29,913 nt of DNA from SOIA01 sp964348015 (GCA_964348015.1 CAYGBC010000066.1:1-29913), one strand, 5' to 3'. Shown: positions 8,300 to 16,183, counted from the stretch's first letter. Program-made: numbers and translations. Notes: generated by a model not told the origin, from the sequence alone.

Positions 8300-8499
8300 C
8301 CATAAATATCTGGTTTTTGTCACCTCCTTATCATTCGATTGGGACATTTTTTCAGGAATCCCAACGTGAAGTGCGCGAAAAATGCCCAATTTTTTCGATA
8401 AATTGAAGCCTCGTTTATGTATGACTAACGGAGCATCCGAGAAAATATACGCTTTTTTTGGGGACTTGAAGAAAATTTTCCTGTTTAGCGACTTTCTTC

Positions 8500-8689
8500 T
8501 TGAATCCAAAGCAGAAATCTGGCATATTCTATCCTCGAGCGATAAATGACTATCACATCACCTCTCCTAAACCCAATCGAATGAATTCATTTATAGCTTT
8601 TTATCGCCTATCATTTTCCGTTCGAGACGAATTTTTGATGTTCACATCCCTTACGATGATCAAAAAGACTGCCCCTTTCCAAGGAGGTC
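8500..8689 (+). promoter_or_regulatory. Candidate promoter and structured leader of the PurF-like gene
   Basis: The 498 bases between the divergent genes (8192-8689) hold no convincing ORF. TTGAAT (8500-8505), 17 bases, CATATT (8523-8528) is a moderate promoter predicting a start near 8535. Just after it GCGATAAA (8539-8546) is perfectly complementary to 8600-8607, while the overlapping ATAAATGA (8542-8549) is perfectly complementary to 8587-8594, so the two helices exclude each other. AATGAATTCATT (8580-8591) is a perfect 12-base palindrome. TTTTTGAT (8632-8639) pairs with ATCAAAAA (8659-8666) shortly before the ribosome site AAGGAGG (8681-8687). No known purine riboswitch core was recognised. 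Confidence 0.35.
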
Positions 8690-8692
8690 ATG

Positions 8693-10099
8693 ATGGGTGG
8701 ATTATTCGGAGTCGTCTCCACAAATGACTGCGTGAATGACCTGTTTTTCGGAACAGACTATCATTCCCATCTCGGAACACGGCGGGGAGGCCTGGCCGTT
8801 TATAATCCAGACGGATTCATAAGGTACATCCACAACATCGAGAATGCTCAGTTCCGCTCCAAATTTGAACTGGATATTCCGAAGATGAAGGGGAATAAAG
8901 GTATCGGAGTCATAAGCGACTACGAGGACCAGCCGCTGTTCATCCGGTCTCATCTGGGGAAATACACGCTCGTGACAGTCGGTGTCATAAAGAACGCAGA
9001 CGAACTTGTGAAAAAAGTCTTCGACAAAAAAATGATCCACTTTTCCGAGATGAGAGGCGGAGAGGTCAACCCGACAGAGCTGACAGCGGCTTTGATCAAC
9101 CAGGAACGGACCTTTGAAGAGGGGATTCGGAGGGCTCAGGAAGTGATCGAAGGTTCATGCTCTCTGCTTCTGCTGACTGAAGCCGGCGTGTATGCCGCTC
9201 GAGACAGGCTCGGCAGAACACCGGTCGTATTCGGAGAAAAGAAAGGGAGTCTCGCGGCTACCCTTGAAACCTGTGCCTTCCCCAACCTCGGTTTTGAAAT
9301 TGCACAATACCTCGGCCCCGGAGAAATCGTTTTCATTACAGAAGAGGGCATCGAACAGAAAAAGCCACCCGAAGAAAAAATGCAGATCTGCGGCTTCCTG
9401 TGGGTGTATTACGGGTATCCGGCTTCAAGCTACGAAGGGATCAATGTCGAACACGTGAGAAACAAATGCGGGGCCACTCTGGCGAAAAATGACAGCATCG
9501 AAATCGACATGGTCGCTGGAATTCCGGATTCGGGTATCGGACACGGCCTGGGATACGCCGCCGAGGCCAGCATCCCCTTTAAAAGACCATTCGTCAAATA
9601 CACGCCCACATGGCCGCGGAGTTTTATGCCCCAGGACCAAACCGTTCGGGACCTCGTGGCTAAAATGAAACTCATCCCTATCAAGGAATTGATCGAAGGG
9701 CAAAGAGTGCTGTTTTGTGAAGACTCGATCGTCAGAGGAACCCAGCTCAAAGATACTATCCAGAGGCTGTACGACTTTGGCGCCGTGGAAGTGCACATGC
9801 GGCCCGCTTGTCCGCCTCTCACTTACGGATGCAAATTCCTGAATTTCTCAAGGTCAAGGTCAGAACTGGATCTGGCGGCCCGCACAGCCATCAAAGAGAT
9901 CGAAGGCGATGGCAGCAAGGATTTGGAAGAATATTCTCGAACCGGTTCTGAAAAATACAAGGCCATGGTTGATCAAATTCGAAAAAGATTGAAGTTGACG
10001 ACGTTGAAATATCAAAGATTGGAGGACCTCGTCAAAGCCATCGGGCTTCCTAAAGAAAAGGTATGCACTTACTGTTGGGATGGGTTTGAATTGAAATGA
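8693..10099 (+). CDS. PurF-like glutamine amidotransferase/phosphoribosyltransferase lacking Cys1
   Basis: A 468-residue protein aligned by eye along its whole length with amidophosphoribosyltransferase (PurF), which makes phosphoribosylamine from PRPP and glutamine in purine synthesis. The N-terminal Ntn-type glutaminase half includes DYHSHLGTRRGGLAVYN, IRSHLGKYTLVTVGVIKN and AARDRLGRTPVVFGEK. The phosphoribosyltransferase half includes VAGIPDSGIGHGLGYA, KYTPTWPRSFMPQ and the PRPP loop VLFCEDSIVRGTQLKDTI. The mature N terminus should be Cys but here is MGGLFGVVS, with Gly at that position and no nearby in-frame Cys start; glutamine hydrolysis by the normal mechanism looks impossible. The ATG at 8693 is 5 bases after AAGGAGG, better spaced than the adjacent ATG at 8690. 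I recall related MGGxFGV proteins in other bacteria, so this is a subfamily rather than a single mutation. Confidence 0.85.
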   Translation: MGGLFGVVSTNDCVNDLFFGTDYHSHLGTRRGGLAVYNPDGFIRYIHNIENAQFRSKFELDIPKMKGNKGIGVISDYEDQPLFIRSHLGKYTLVTVGVIKNADELVKKVFDKKMIHFSEMRGGEVNPTELTAALINQERTFEEGIRRAQEVIEGSCSLLLLTEAGVYAARDRLGRTPVVFGEKKGSLAATLETCAFPNLGFEIAQYLGPGEIVFITEEGIEQKKPPEEKMQICGFLWVYYGYPASSYEGINVEHVRNKCGATLAKNDSIEIDMVAGIPDSGIGHGLGYAAEASIPFKRPFVKYTPTWPRSFMPQDQTVRDLVAKMKLIPIKELIEGQRVLFCEDSIVRGTQLKDTIQRLYDFGAVEVHMRPACPPLTYGCKFLNFSRSRSELDLAARTAIKEIEGDGSKDLEEYSRTGSEKYKAMVDQIRKRLKLTTLKYQRLEDLVKAIGLPKEKVCTYCWDGFELK

Positions 10100-10201
10100 G
10101 AGACTCGGGAATTTTCCCTTCTGATGAAAAAACGTTGTTTTTGAGCGATCGGGCTTGCTAGGATAGTTCTTGCGATTTCTCTCTTGAGCCGGTCTTTTTC
10201 C

Positions 10202-11056
10202 TTATTTCTTTTCCAACTTCCCCGTGTATTCGGCCACCAGCTTAACCTCGTTGTTTTCCCCATAAAGTCTGAGCACTATTTCTGACTCCGGAGCATCCCA
10301 GATGGCACTGTACTCCAAGTGCCCGAGACTGACAGCCAGTCCCCATTTGGAATAATCGTCTTTATGCTCGGTATTCAACCAGTTCATATTTGTGAGCGGC
10401 GATTGCCCATGGACTTCAGTCAAATAATCTTTGGCCTTTTTATAATCCCCGAAATACTGAGTCTTATGTTCGTGTTTCACCAGGAAAATGTATCTGGCTT
10501 TCACTAATGTATCGCCTTTGAATATATAATCAACCCAGCAGCCCATATCTTTAATGCTATCCCAGTACCTCATCACCTCAAACTCACCCGTTTGATCATG
10601 AGCCGATGGAGCGCCTTCCAAACGCAAGACCTGGTCCTGCCTCATTCCCCAATGCGCATCACGAAAGTGTTTTTCAGTCTCCTTTCCCTCATCCAGAGTC
10701 TGTATGTTCGTGACTACAAATAACCTTTCCACAGCCGAATCCTGGATATACCCGGACTTCGTGACTCCTGATTTATCGGGCCCAAAGTAGACATGGTTCC
10801 AAATTTTTTTGATTTTTCTGATATTCCGCAGAGTGAGAATCGTCCCTTTTTCCACGGTGACAACAATCGGGCTCCCCTCCCTTGGTTCGAGGTAGATGTG
10901 AGCCTTTTCGGCCGTGACTCGGAGTTTCTTCGTATCGGAGAAAAGCAGCCCCGTCAAGAAGATACACAGCAAAATAATCCATACGGCATTATAAACGGCC
11001 GCTCTCCTGGCTTTTTTCACTTTCCCATGTCCTTTTTCAATCCTTGTTTTTGGCAT
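10202..11056 (-). CDS. Membrane-anchored SH3-like domain protein, unknown function
   Basis: About 284 residues from ATG 11056; an in-frame TTG at 11077 and a GTG near 11024 are alternatives and none has a strong ribosome site. After a basic stretch there is one membrane segment (AVYNAVWIILLCIFLTGLLF), so the rest is probably periplasmic. Residues about 45-115 resemble a bacterial SH3 domain (VTAEKAHIYLEPREGSPIV, VEKGTILTL, GYIQDSAVERLF). Around 140-155 FRDAHWGMRQDQVLRLEG resembles the xxxWGxxxxxVxxxEG element common in small envelope proteins. No catalytic motif is visible and I do not recognise the family beyond this. The gene is convergent with the PurF-like gene across about 100 bases that show no clear terminator. 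Confidence 0.65.
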   Translation of the reverse strand: MPKTRIEKGHGKVKKARRAAVYNAVWIILLCIFLTGLLFSDTKKLRVTAEKAHIYLEPREGSPIVVTVEKGTILTLRNIRKIKKIWNHVYFGPDKSGVTKSGYIQDSAVERLFVVTNIQTLDEGKETEKHFRDAHWGMRQDQVLRLEGAPSAHDQTGEFEVMRYWDSIKDMGCWVDYIFKGDTLVKARYIFLVKHEHKTQYFGDYKKAKDYLTEVHGQSPLTNMNWLNTEHKDDYSKWGLAVSLGHLEYSAIWDAPESEIVLRLYGENNEVKLVAEYTGKLEKK

Positions 11057-11204
11057 CTGAAGGAAAGGCGCGGTCAAAATCGTTCTGCATGCTCCCTGAC
11101 CTCAATCCTTGCGATCCTTTTTCATACTAACAAGAGGCCTCTGTTCAGACAATCGCCTTTTGAGATGATTTGAGTAATGATTTTTATTCATCGGAAAAGG
11201 TGTG

Positions 11205-11239
11205 CTCTTGCCCCCCCTTCCCGCGGCTAGCCGCAAGAG
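11205..11239. repeat. Palindromic C-rich hairpin next to the repeat element
   Basis: CTCTTGC (11205-11211) is complementary to GCAAGAG (11233-11239), and the region inside contains a run of seven C and a perfect 12-base palindrome GCGGCTAGCCGC (11223-11234). It abuts the left edge of the nested inverted repeat at 11240. It may be part of that element or a bidirectional terminator-like structure. Confidence 0.45.
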
Positions 11240-11440
11240 AAAAAAGGGACAGGTTTTTATGCTCAGTAATTAGGTAACACTTGTATTGATGATAATGAGG
11301 ATAAAGGTGTCATTGCGAGCGAAGCGTGGCAATCTCTTAGAGAAAATTGCTTTTCTTTTTACGGGATTGCTTCACTCCGTTCGCAATGACATAATACAAA
11401 TGTTACCGAATTACTGAGCGAGTACACCTGTCCCCCTTTT
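11240..11440. repeat. Nested inverted-repeat element (MITE/REP-like), about 200 bases
   Basis: Outer arms of about 50 bases are imperfect inverted copies of each other. The left arm (about 11240-11289) contains GGGACAGG, GCTCAGTAATT, GGTAACA and TTGTATT in that order; the right arm (about 11391-11440) contains the reverse complements in reverse order. Inside is a second inverted pair: GTCATTGCGAGCGAAGCG at 11309 and, inverted, TTCACTCCGTTCGCAATGAC at 11371-11390. The core GTCATTGCGA...GCAATC type is a palindromic repeat I recall as widespread between bacterial genes. No transposase is encoded, so any movement would need help in trans. The element starts 9 bases beyond the 3' end of the glycosyltransferase fusion gene and could serve as its terminator. 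Confidence 0.75.
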
Positions 11441-11448
11441 TTACTTTT

Positions 11449-12735
11449 TTATTTTTTGTAATAAAATTTTGCCAGACGGTCAGCAGGAATCCCGAGATAA
11501 TACCCGAACAATGTGAGCTTGTTTCTCAGAGCGGTCCTCACTGGACCGAGTTTTTCATAACGACGCGGAGAGGTCACGACGGGTTTCGGAATAAAAAACA
11601 GTTTCCCGATCTTTCGGAGACGACGGATAAATTCCACATCCTCCATTAGAGGAATATTCGCGTAACCGCCGATTTCTCGGAACACGGCTGCCTTGATAAA
11701 ATAGGCCTGGTCGCCGTAGGGCATGCGGAAAATCCTGGTCCGCCAGGCTACGTTCCATTCCAGGTATCTGAGGACAGGAGTTGAGGGTTCGACCTTCCAG
11801 GAAAACGCTCCGCCCACGACTCCGGGCTCAGTCATGGCCTCACGAATGAGTCTCGGATAATCCCCAGGAAGAAGAGTATCCGCATGCAAAAACAGGAGAA
11901 TATCCCCCGAGGCTTCACGGGCCCCCTTATTCATCTGCTCTCCGCGGTTCGGTCGCGTCCGAATTACTTTGGCTCCCCACTTTTCGGCAATAGACACCGT
12001 GTCTTCCTTGCTGCCGCCATCGACGACAATCACTTCTCCATCAGACAGTTGTCCGATTCTCTCGAGAGTCTGTCCCAGATGAACTTCCTCGTCCAATGTG
12101 GGAATGACGATGGAGAGGAACTGATTGGAGGCCTTTTCCCAAACGGGAAGGTCTTCGGGAACATCCACATCCCGTAGAGGCTCAAGGCTTTTTACAGACA
12201 GACCCGCATTCTTCGCTCTCTCGAGTGTATCTTGAAAAACAGTCTCGGTTCCCCAGGCCATCGAGGTGAAAAGATCAGGCACCAACCGCTTAAGCCCGAT
12301 CAAGCAGTAACCTCCATCCACAGTCGGTCCGAGAACCAGATCATGGCTTTTCAAAGCGTCGAACGCTTTTTCCACATGGAAGGCGGTCAGTTGAGGACAG
12401 TCTGTTCCGACGACCACCACTTTTTTTCGACCCTTTTGGAAATTCTCCCGGAACGCTCCCGCCATCCGGTCTCCCAGGTCTCCTTCGTCCTGAGAGACAT
12501 AATCCCATTCAGTTCCCAGCCATTCTGCCATTTCATCCCGGTTTCCTCCATCAAAACGAATCTCCAGAAGACCTGAAGATTTCTTCGCCAGGAATGAAGC
12601 CCAGTTCAATGCGTGCTCCGTCATCTGTTTATGCAGAGCAGCGGCTTTTTCGGGGCTGAGCGCAGGGATAAGGCGGGTTTTGACCTGGCCCGGATCGGGA
12701 TACCGGGTTAAAATGACGAGCCTGCGGCGTCCCAT
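11449..12735 (-). CDS. Fused DUF2064 + GT2 glycosyltransferase, arsenosugar-cluster type
   Basis: A 428-residue protein joining two families that are usually separate genes. Residues about 5-195 are DUF2064 (TIGR04282 type): VILTRYPDPGQVKTRL, VVVGTDCPQL and GPTVDGGYCLIGL, a nucleotidyltransferase-like GT-A fold. Residues about 206-428 are a GT2 enzyme (TIGR04283 type): LSIVIPTLDEE, VIVVDGGSKEDTV, GDILLFLHADTLLP, MPYGDQAYF and PLMEDVEFIRRLRKIGK. Both families were named for their co-occurrence with arsenosugar genes, though many members lie elsewhere. Here an ArsS-like gene lies upstream in the same direction, which supports the assignment. It starts 9 bases after the oxidoreductase stop codon, and the ribosome site is weak, implying coupled expression. 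Confidence 0.9.
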   Translation of the reverse strand: MGRRRLVILTRYPDPGQVKTRLIPALSPEKAAALHKQMTEHALNWASFLAKKSSGLLEIRFDGGNRDEMAEWLGTEWDYVSQDEGDLGDRMAGAFRENFQKGRKKVVVVGTDCPQLTAFHVEKAFDALKSHDLVLGPTVDGGYCLIGLKRLVPDLFTSMAWGTETVFQDTLERAKNAGLSVKSLEPLRDVDVPEDLPVWEKASNQFLSIVIPTLDEEVHLGQTLERIGQLSDGEVIVVDGGSKEDTVSIAEKWGAKVIRTRPNRGEQMNKGAREASGDILLFLHADTLLPGDYPRLIREAMTEPGVVGGAFSWKVEPSTPVLRYLEWNVAWRTRIFRMPYGDQAYFIKAAVFREIGGYANIPLMEDVEFIRRLRKIGKLFFIPKPVVTSPRRYEKLGPVRTALRNKLTLFGYYLGIPADRLAKFYYKK

Positions 12736-12744
12736 TCCGATTTT

Positions 12745-14265
12745 TTATCTTCTCCAGGCAAACCAGCGATTCAATATTTTCTTGAGAAGCGGCGAGAATT
12801 TCTGAGTGTAATACTGCGAAGAGACTCTTTTGATGGCATCTGTTTGAGTGGGATACGGATGGATGACGTTGACAAGGGTTTTCAATCCCTTCCCGGCTGT
12901 CATGGCCAGCGTGAACTCGCTGATCATTTCTCCCGCATGACTGGCCACGATCGTGGCTCCGAGGATTTTGTCCTTTCCTTTTTTCACATGGACCTTGATG
13001 AATCCTGAGTTTTCGCCGTCCAGGATGGCCCTGTCCACATCTTTAAAATAATGCACAAACGTATCCACAGGAATCCCTTTTTCCTTGGCATCCTTCTCAT
13101 ACATCCCGACATGGGCAATCTCCGGGTCTGTGTATGTGCACCAGGGAATGATCATGGAGTTGTGCTTTTTGCTCTTGAGAAACAGGGCATTCTGTATGAC
13201 GATCCGGGCCGACGCTTCGGCGATATGAGTGAATTGATAAGGAAAACAGATATCTCCTGCCGCATAAATCCTCCGGTTGGTCGTCTGGAAGTATTTATTG
13301 ATGTTCACACCTTTCCGGCTGTCATACTCGATTCCTGCAGCCTCCAGGTCCAATCCATCAACATTCGGCACCCTTCCCGTGCCGACCAGTATCTCATCCG
13401 CCTCGACTATTTCTTCTTTCCCTTTGTAGACAAGATGAACCAGTTTTATCCCGTTTTTAACCGTGACTTTTTGGATTTCTGAACCCAGCAGGCAGCGGAT
13501 ACCTTCTTTCTCCAACGCTTTCCCCAGCAGCATCGCCGCTTCCGGATCCTCCCGCGGCAAGAACTGGGAGCCTCTCTGCATGATTGTCACCTCAGAGCCC
13601 AGGCGTCTGAATGCCTGGGAAAGCTCACAGCCGATCGGACCTCCGCCGATGACAGCCAGGCGGTCGGGCCTCTCCGTCAGGGAAAAAACGGTTTCACTGG
13701 TCACAAATCCCGCTTCTTCCAGGCCTTCAATCGGAGGACGGAAGGGTCGGGCGCCCGTGGCGATCACCGCTTTCTTGAATCTCAAGATCTTCCCCTCCAC
13801 TTCCAGACTGTGACCGTCCATGAACCGGCCCTCACCCAAAAAAACATCCACACCCGCGTCCCTGTATCTTTGGGCAGAGTCATTCTGGCTGATCTGGGCC
13901 CGCAAACGCCTCATGCGTTCCATCACCTTCGGGAAATCAATCTGAGCACTCTTATCTGCCTGGACTCCGAAATCCGCCGCATGCCATATCTCTCCGACCA
14001 CGCGAGAGGACCGGATGACAGCTTTGGAAGGAACACATCCCGTATTCAAGCAATCTCCTCCCATGAGATGCTTCTCCACAAGCGCGACGCGCGCGCCCAT
14101 GGTCGCAGCCCCCATGGCCGTAACCAATCCCGCGGTCCCGGCGCCGATGACCACAAGGTTATACCTGGAAGCCGGCTCAGGATTCTTCCACTCAGGAGGA
14201 TGAACTCTTGAAACAAGAATTTTATTATTTTCATCGTCAGGCACAATTTTTATTTTTTCACTCAT
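12745..14265 (-). CDS. FAD-dependent pyridine nucleotide-disulfide oxidoreductase (mercuric reductase-like)
   Basis: A 506-residue flavin disulfide reductase. It has an FAD-binding GAGTAG at about 41-46, redox Cys72 and Cys77 in GGDCLNTGCVPSK, the NAD(P)H-binding segment VIGGGPIGCELSQAF, and a second FAD motif IYAAGDI. The C-terminal dimer domain has the catalytic-base region HPYPTQTDA, with Asp where Glu is common. It lacks the N-terminal heavy-metal domain and the C-terminal cysteine pair of mercuric reductase, so mercury reduction should not be assumed. About 30 extra residues precede the FAD domain. ATG 14265 is preceded by AAGGA at good spacing and overlaps the upstream stop codon (ATGAGTGA); ATG 14283 is an alternative. 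Family members often sit next to VTT membrane proteins and arsenosugar genes, as here. Confidence 0.9.
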   Translation of the reverse strand: MSEKIKIVPDDENNKILVSRVHPPEWKNPEPASRYNLVVIGAGTAGLVTAMGAATMGARVALVEKHLMGGDCLNTGCVPSKAVIRSSRVVGEIWHAADFGVQADKSAQIDFPKVMERMRRLRAQISQNDSAQRYRDAGVDVFLGEGRFMDGHSLEVEGKILRFKKAVIATGARPFRPPIEGLEEAGFVTSETVFSLTERPDRLAVIGGGPIGCELSQAFRRLGSEVTIMQRGSQFLPREDPEAAMLLGKALEKEGIRCLLGSEIQKVTVKNGIKLVHLVYKGKEEIVEADEILVGTGRVPNVDGLDLEAAGIEYDSRKGVNINKYFQTTNRRIYAAGDICFPYQFTHIAEASARIVIQNALFLKSKKHNSMIIPWCTYTDPEIAHVGMYEKDAKEKGIPVDTFVHYFKDVDRAILDGENSGFIKVHVKKGKDKILGATIVASHAGEMISEFTLAMTAGKGLKTLVNVIHPYPTQTDAIKRVSSQYYTQKFSPLLKKILNRWFAWRR

Positions 14266-14998
14266 TTTCGGGTTGTCCTTCATCTTTTTTTAATTTTTTT
14301 CTGGCCTGCCTGACCAGGACGGTGATGATTACTCCGATCACTACAAGAATTACGACTAAAAGCCAGGGAACCCGTTTTTCCGAGATCGCTGTGGCCACAG
14401 CATCCGCACCCACCACGTACAGGATTGTCCCTGGAAGCATGCATATCCATGACCAGAAGACATAGGTCCAGAAAGGAACACGTGTGAGCCCGAATCCATA
14501 ATTGAGAAGGTTGAACGGAAACAGCGGAACCAGTCGCGTGATGGCCACAATGATAGCGCCGTGCTCCTTTGTCAGTTGGTCGAGGTGGAGAAATTTTTTA
14601 TTATTGGCAAACTTTCGAGATATTGCATCTCGCGCAAAATGCCGAGAGACAAGAAAGGCCAGGCTCGCTCCGATTGTTGAAGCCACACTGACTGAAAGCA
14701 CTCCGATAACCGAGCCAAAAAGAACACCACCCATAACAGTGATCACAGAACCGGGGATAGCGAATACCACTGCGACGATATAGATCACTATGTACACAAG
14801 AGGTCCAAACGTACCCAGAGAGAGGATCCACTCTCTGAGTTCCCCCAGCCGGCTTCCCAGGTTGAAAATCCTCGCCAAAACCATGAAGGAAATCAGGAGG
14901 ATTCCCAGGATTATGGGCCGCCAGAGGCTCTGTTTTTTTGGTGGAGCTGAAGACGAAGGCGTTTCGTTGCGCGCAGAATCACTCATTGGTTCATCCAT
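14258..14998 (-). CDS. TVP38/TMEM64 (VTT domain) membrane protein
   Basis: About 246 residues with a polar N-terminal tail rich in Ser/Pro and five to six membrane segments. The VTT core is clear: VFAIPGSVITVMGGVLFG, ASTIGASLAFLVSRHFAR and ITRLVPLFPFNLLNYGFGLT carry the conserved Pro/Gly re-entrant motifs, followed by GTILYVVGAD. The protein ends in a basic tail. The molecular role of bacterial TVP38 proteins is not established; transport or lipid-scrambling activity is suspected in the superfamily. The start is uncertain: ATG 14998, ATG 14986 and GTG 15013 are in frame and none has a clear ribosome site. Its last codons overlap the oxidoreductase start by 8 bases, so these two are translationally coupled. 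Confidence 0.9.
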   Translation of the reverse strand: MDEPMSDSARNETPSSSAPPKKQSLWRPIILGILLISFMVLARIFNLGSRLGELREWILSLGTFGPLVYIVIYIVAVVFAIPGSVITVMGGVLFGSVIGVLSVSVASTIGASLAFLVSRHFARDAISRKFANNKKFLHLDQLTKEHGAIIVAITRLVPLFPFNLLNYGFGLTRVPFWTYVFWSWICMLPGTILYVVGADAVATAISEKRVPWLLVVILVVIGVIITVLVRQARKKLKKDEGQPENE

Positions 14999-15090
14999 TT
15001 GTGCAAATTTCACTCAATCTGAAATATCGGGCTGTATCTATCCATTAAAACTCTTCCCAGCATGTCTTCTTGTCCATCCGATGACTGGCT

Positions 15091-16080
15091 TCAAGAGAAG
15101 GCCGCCTCGTTTTCACCGGATGGTTCGGAGACTAATGCTCCCCCGCAGGAAGAGCCGAAGCCAGCAGTGCAGCCGAAACAATGCTGGCCTGTGACGATCT
15201 TTCTGTTCTTGAGTTTCCGAGGATCAAAATCTCGAATGTACCTCGGGAGCCCTTTATCCACAGGCATGTCCAGAGCGATGTTGAAGTCACAATCGAAGAG
15301 TGTTCCATCCCACGCCACGCAGATCTGGTGCCTGCACATCAAATCTTCAACAGTCTGACAATTAAAACCGTTGAGAAGAAGTTCCATGTACTCATCGTCC
15401 TTTTTTTGGCGCTTGAGATCTTCCCAGAAACGCCCGATGGGCATGTTGGCGATGGTGTAAAGATGCGAAAACTCGATCCCGAAGCGCTGGAAGAGTTCCC
15501 GTTTATAGTCCGACTCAAGCTGCGCCTGGTCAGGGGGAAGGAATGGACCGCCTGGATTATAGACCAAGAACAAAGGAAGATCGGGATTCTTTCCGTATCC
15601 CAATGCGTTGAGCTTCCGAAGCATTTGAACGCTTTTTTCATAGACCCCGTTCCCTCTTTGGGCTTTGACGTTTTCTTCAAGATAGCAGGGCATGGAAGCA
15701 ACGATATGGATTTCATTCGTCTTGAAAAACTCGGGCAAATCTTCCATTCCCGGCTCATGGAGAGCTGTGAGGTTGGTTCTTACCTGAACAGTATGGCCAT
15801 CTTGTCGGAGCGCTCGTATAAATTTTCTGAAATGAAGATTCAGTTCAGGAGATCCTCCCGTGATATCCACTAATTCCGGCTGGACATCTTTGGCAACTCT
15901 GATGACCTCCCTCATCGTTTCCCAATCCATCATCTCCGCGCGCTCTGGACCACACTGGAGATGGCAGTGTTTGCATATCTGGTTGCACTTCAAGCCAACA
16001 TTCACTTGAATGACCTTGATCTCCGATCCATTGAGGCGAGATCCGCAGTCTTTTTCAAGACGGATTTCGAAATTATTCAT
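15091..16080 (-). CDS. arsS: ArsS-like radical SAM protein (arsenosugar biosynthesis)
   Basis: A 329-residue radical SAM enzyme. The iron-sulfur cysteines are at C32, C36 and C39 in GLKCNQICKHCHLQCGP. They are followed by MMDWETM, DITGGSPELNLHFR, VASMPCYLEENVKAQRG, LVYNPGGPFLPPDQ, IANMPIGRFW and a C-terminal cluster DGTLFDCDFN plus HCFGCTAGFGSSCGG that would hold an auxiliary cluster (SPASM-like DUF3641 region). This pattern matches ArsS, proposed to add the 5'-deoxyadenosyl group to dimethylarsenite to make the arsenosugar precursor. Some homologues are selenoproteins; here all positions read Cys and there is no internal UGA. ATG 16080 follows AAAGGAG. No arsM lies nearby, so the arsenic substrate is inferred from family only. 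Confidence 0.88.
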   Translation of the reverse strand: MNNFEIRLEKDCGSRLNGSEIKVIQVNVGLKCNQICKHCHLQCGPERAEMMDWETMREVIRVAKDVQPELVDITGGSPELNLHFRKFIRALRQDGHTVQVRTNLTALHEPGMEDLPEFFKTNEIHIVASMPCYLEENVKAQRGNGVYEKSVQMLRKLNALGYGKNPDLPLFLVYNPGGPFLPPDQAQLESDYKRELFQRFGIEFSHLYTIANMPIGRFWEDLKRQKKDDEYMELLLNGFNCQTVEDLMCRHQICVAWDGTLFDCDFNIALDMPVDKGLPRYIRDFDPRKLKNRKIVTGQHCFGCTAGFGSSCGGALVSEPSGENEAAFS

Positions 16081-16183
16081 TGTGATCTCCTTTCCGTTCC
16101 CGTATGTTTTGGTCCCAGAAAAATTCAATCGGATCTTTAAAATATCCTTCTGATAAAAATGTGTGTGTTATAGATATACCATA

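Noticed and set aside
8192..8689. Known purine-type riboswitch upstream of the PurF-like gene
   Set aside because: The conserved core and three-way junction were not found; only competing inverted repeats are present.
12745..14265. Naming the flavin enzyme mercuric reductase (merA)
   Set aside because: It lacks the heavy-metal domain and the C-terminal cysteine pair, and no mer genes are nearby.
15091..16080. Selenocysteine in the ArsS-like protein
   Set aside because: The C-terminal cluster is encoded by Cys codons and the frame contains no in-frame UGA before its end.
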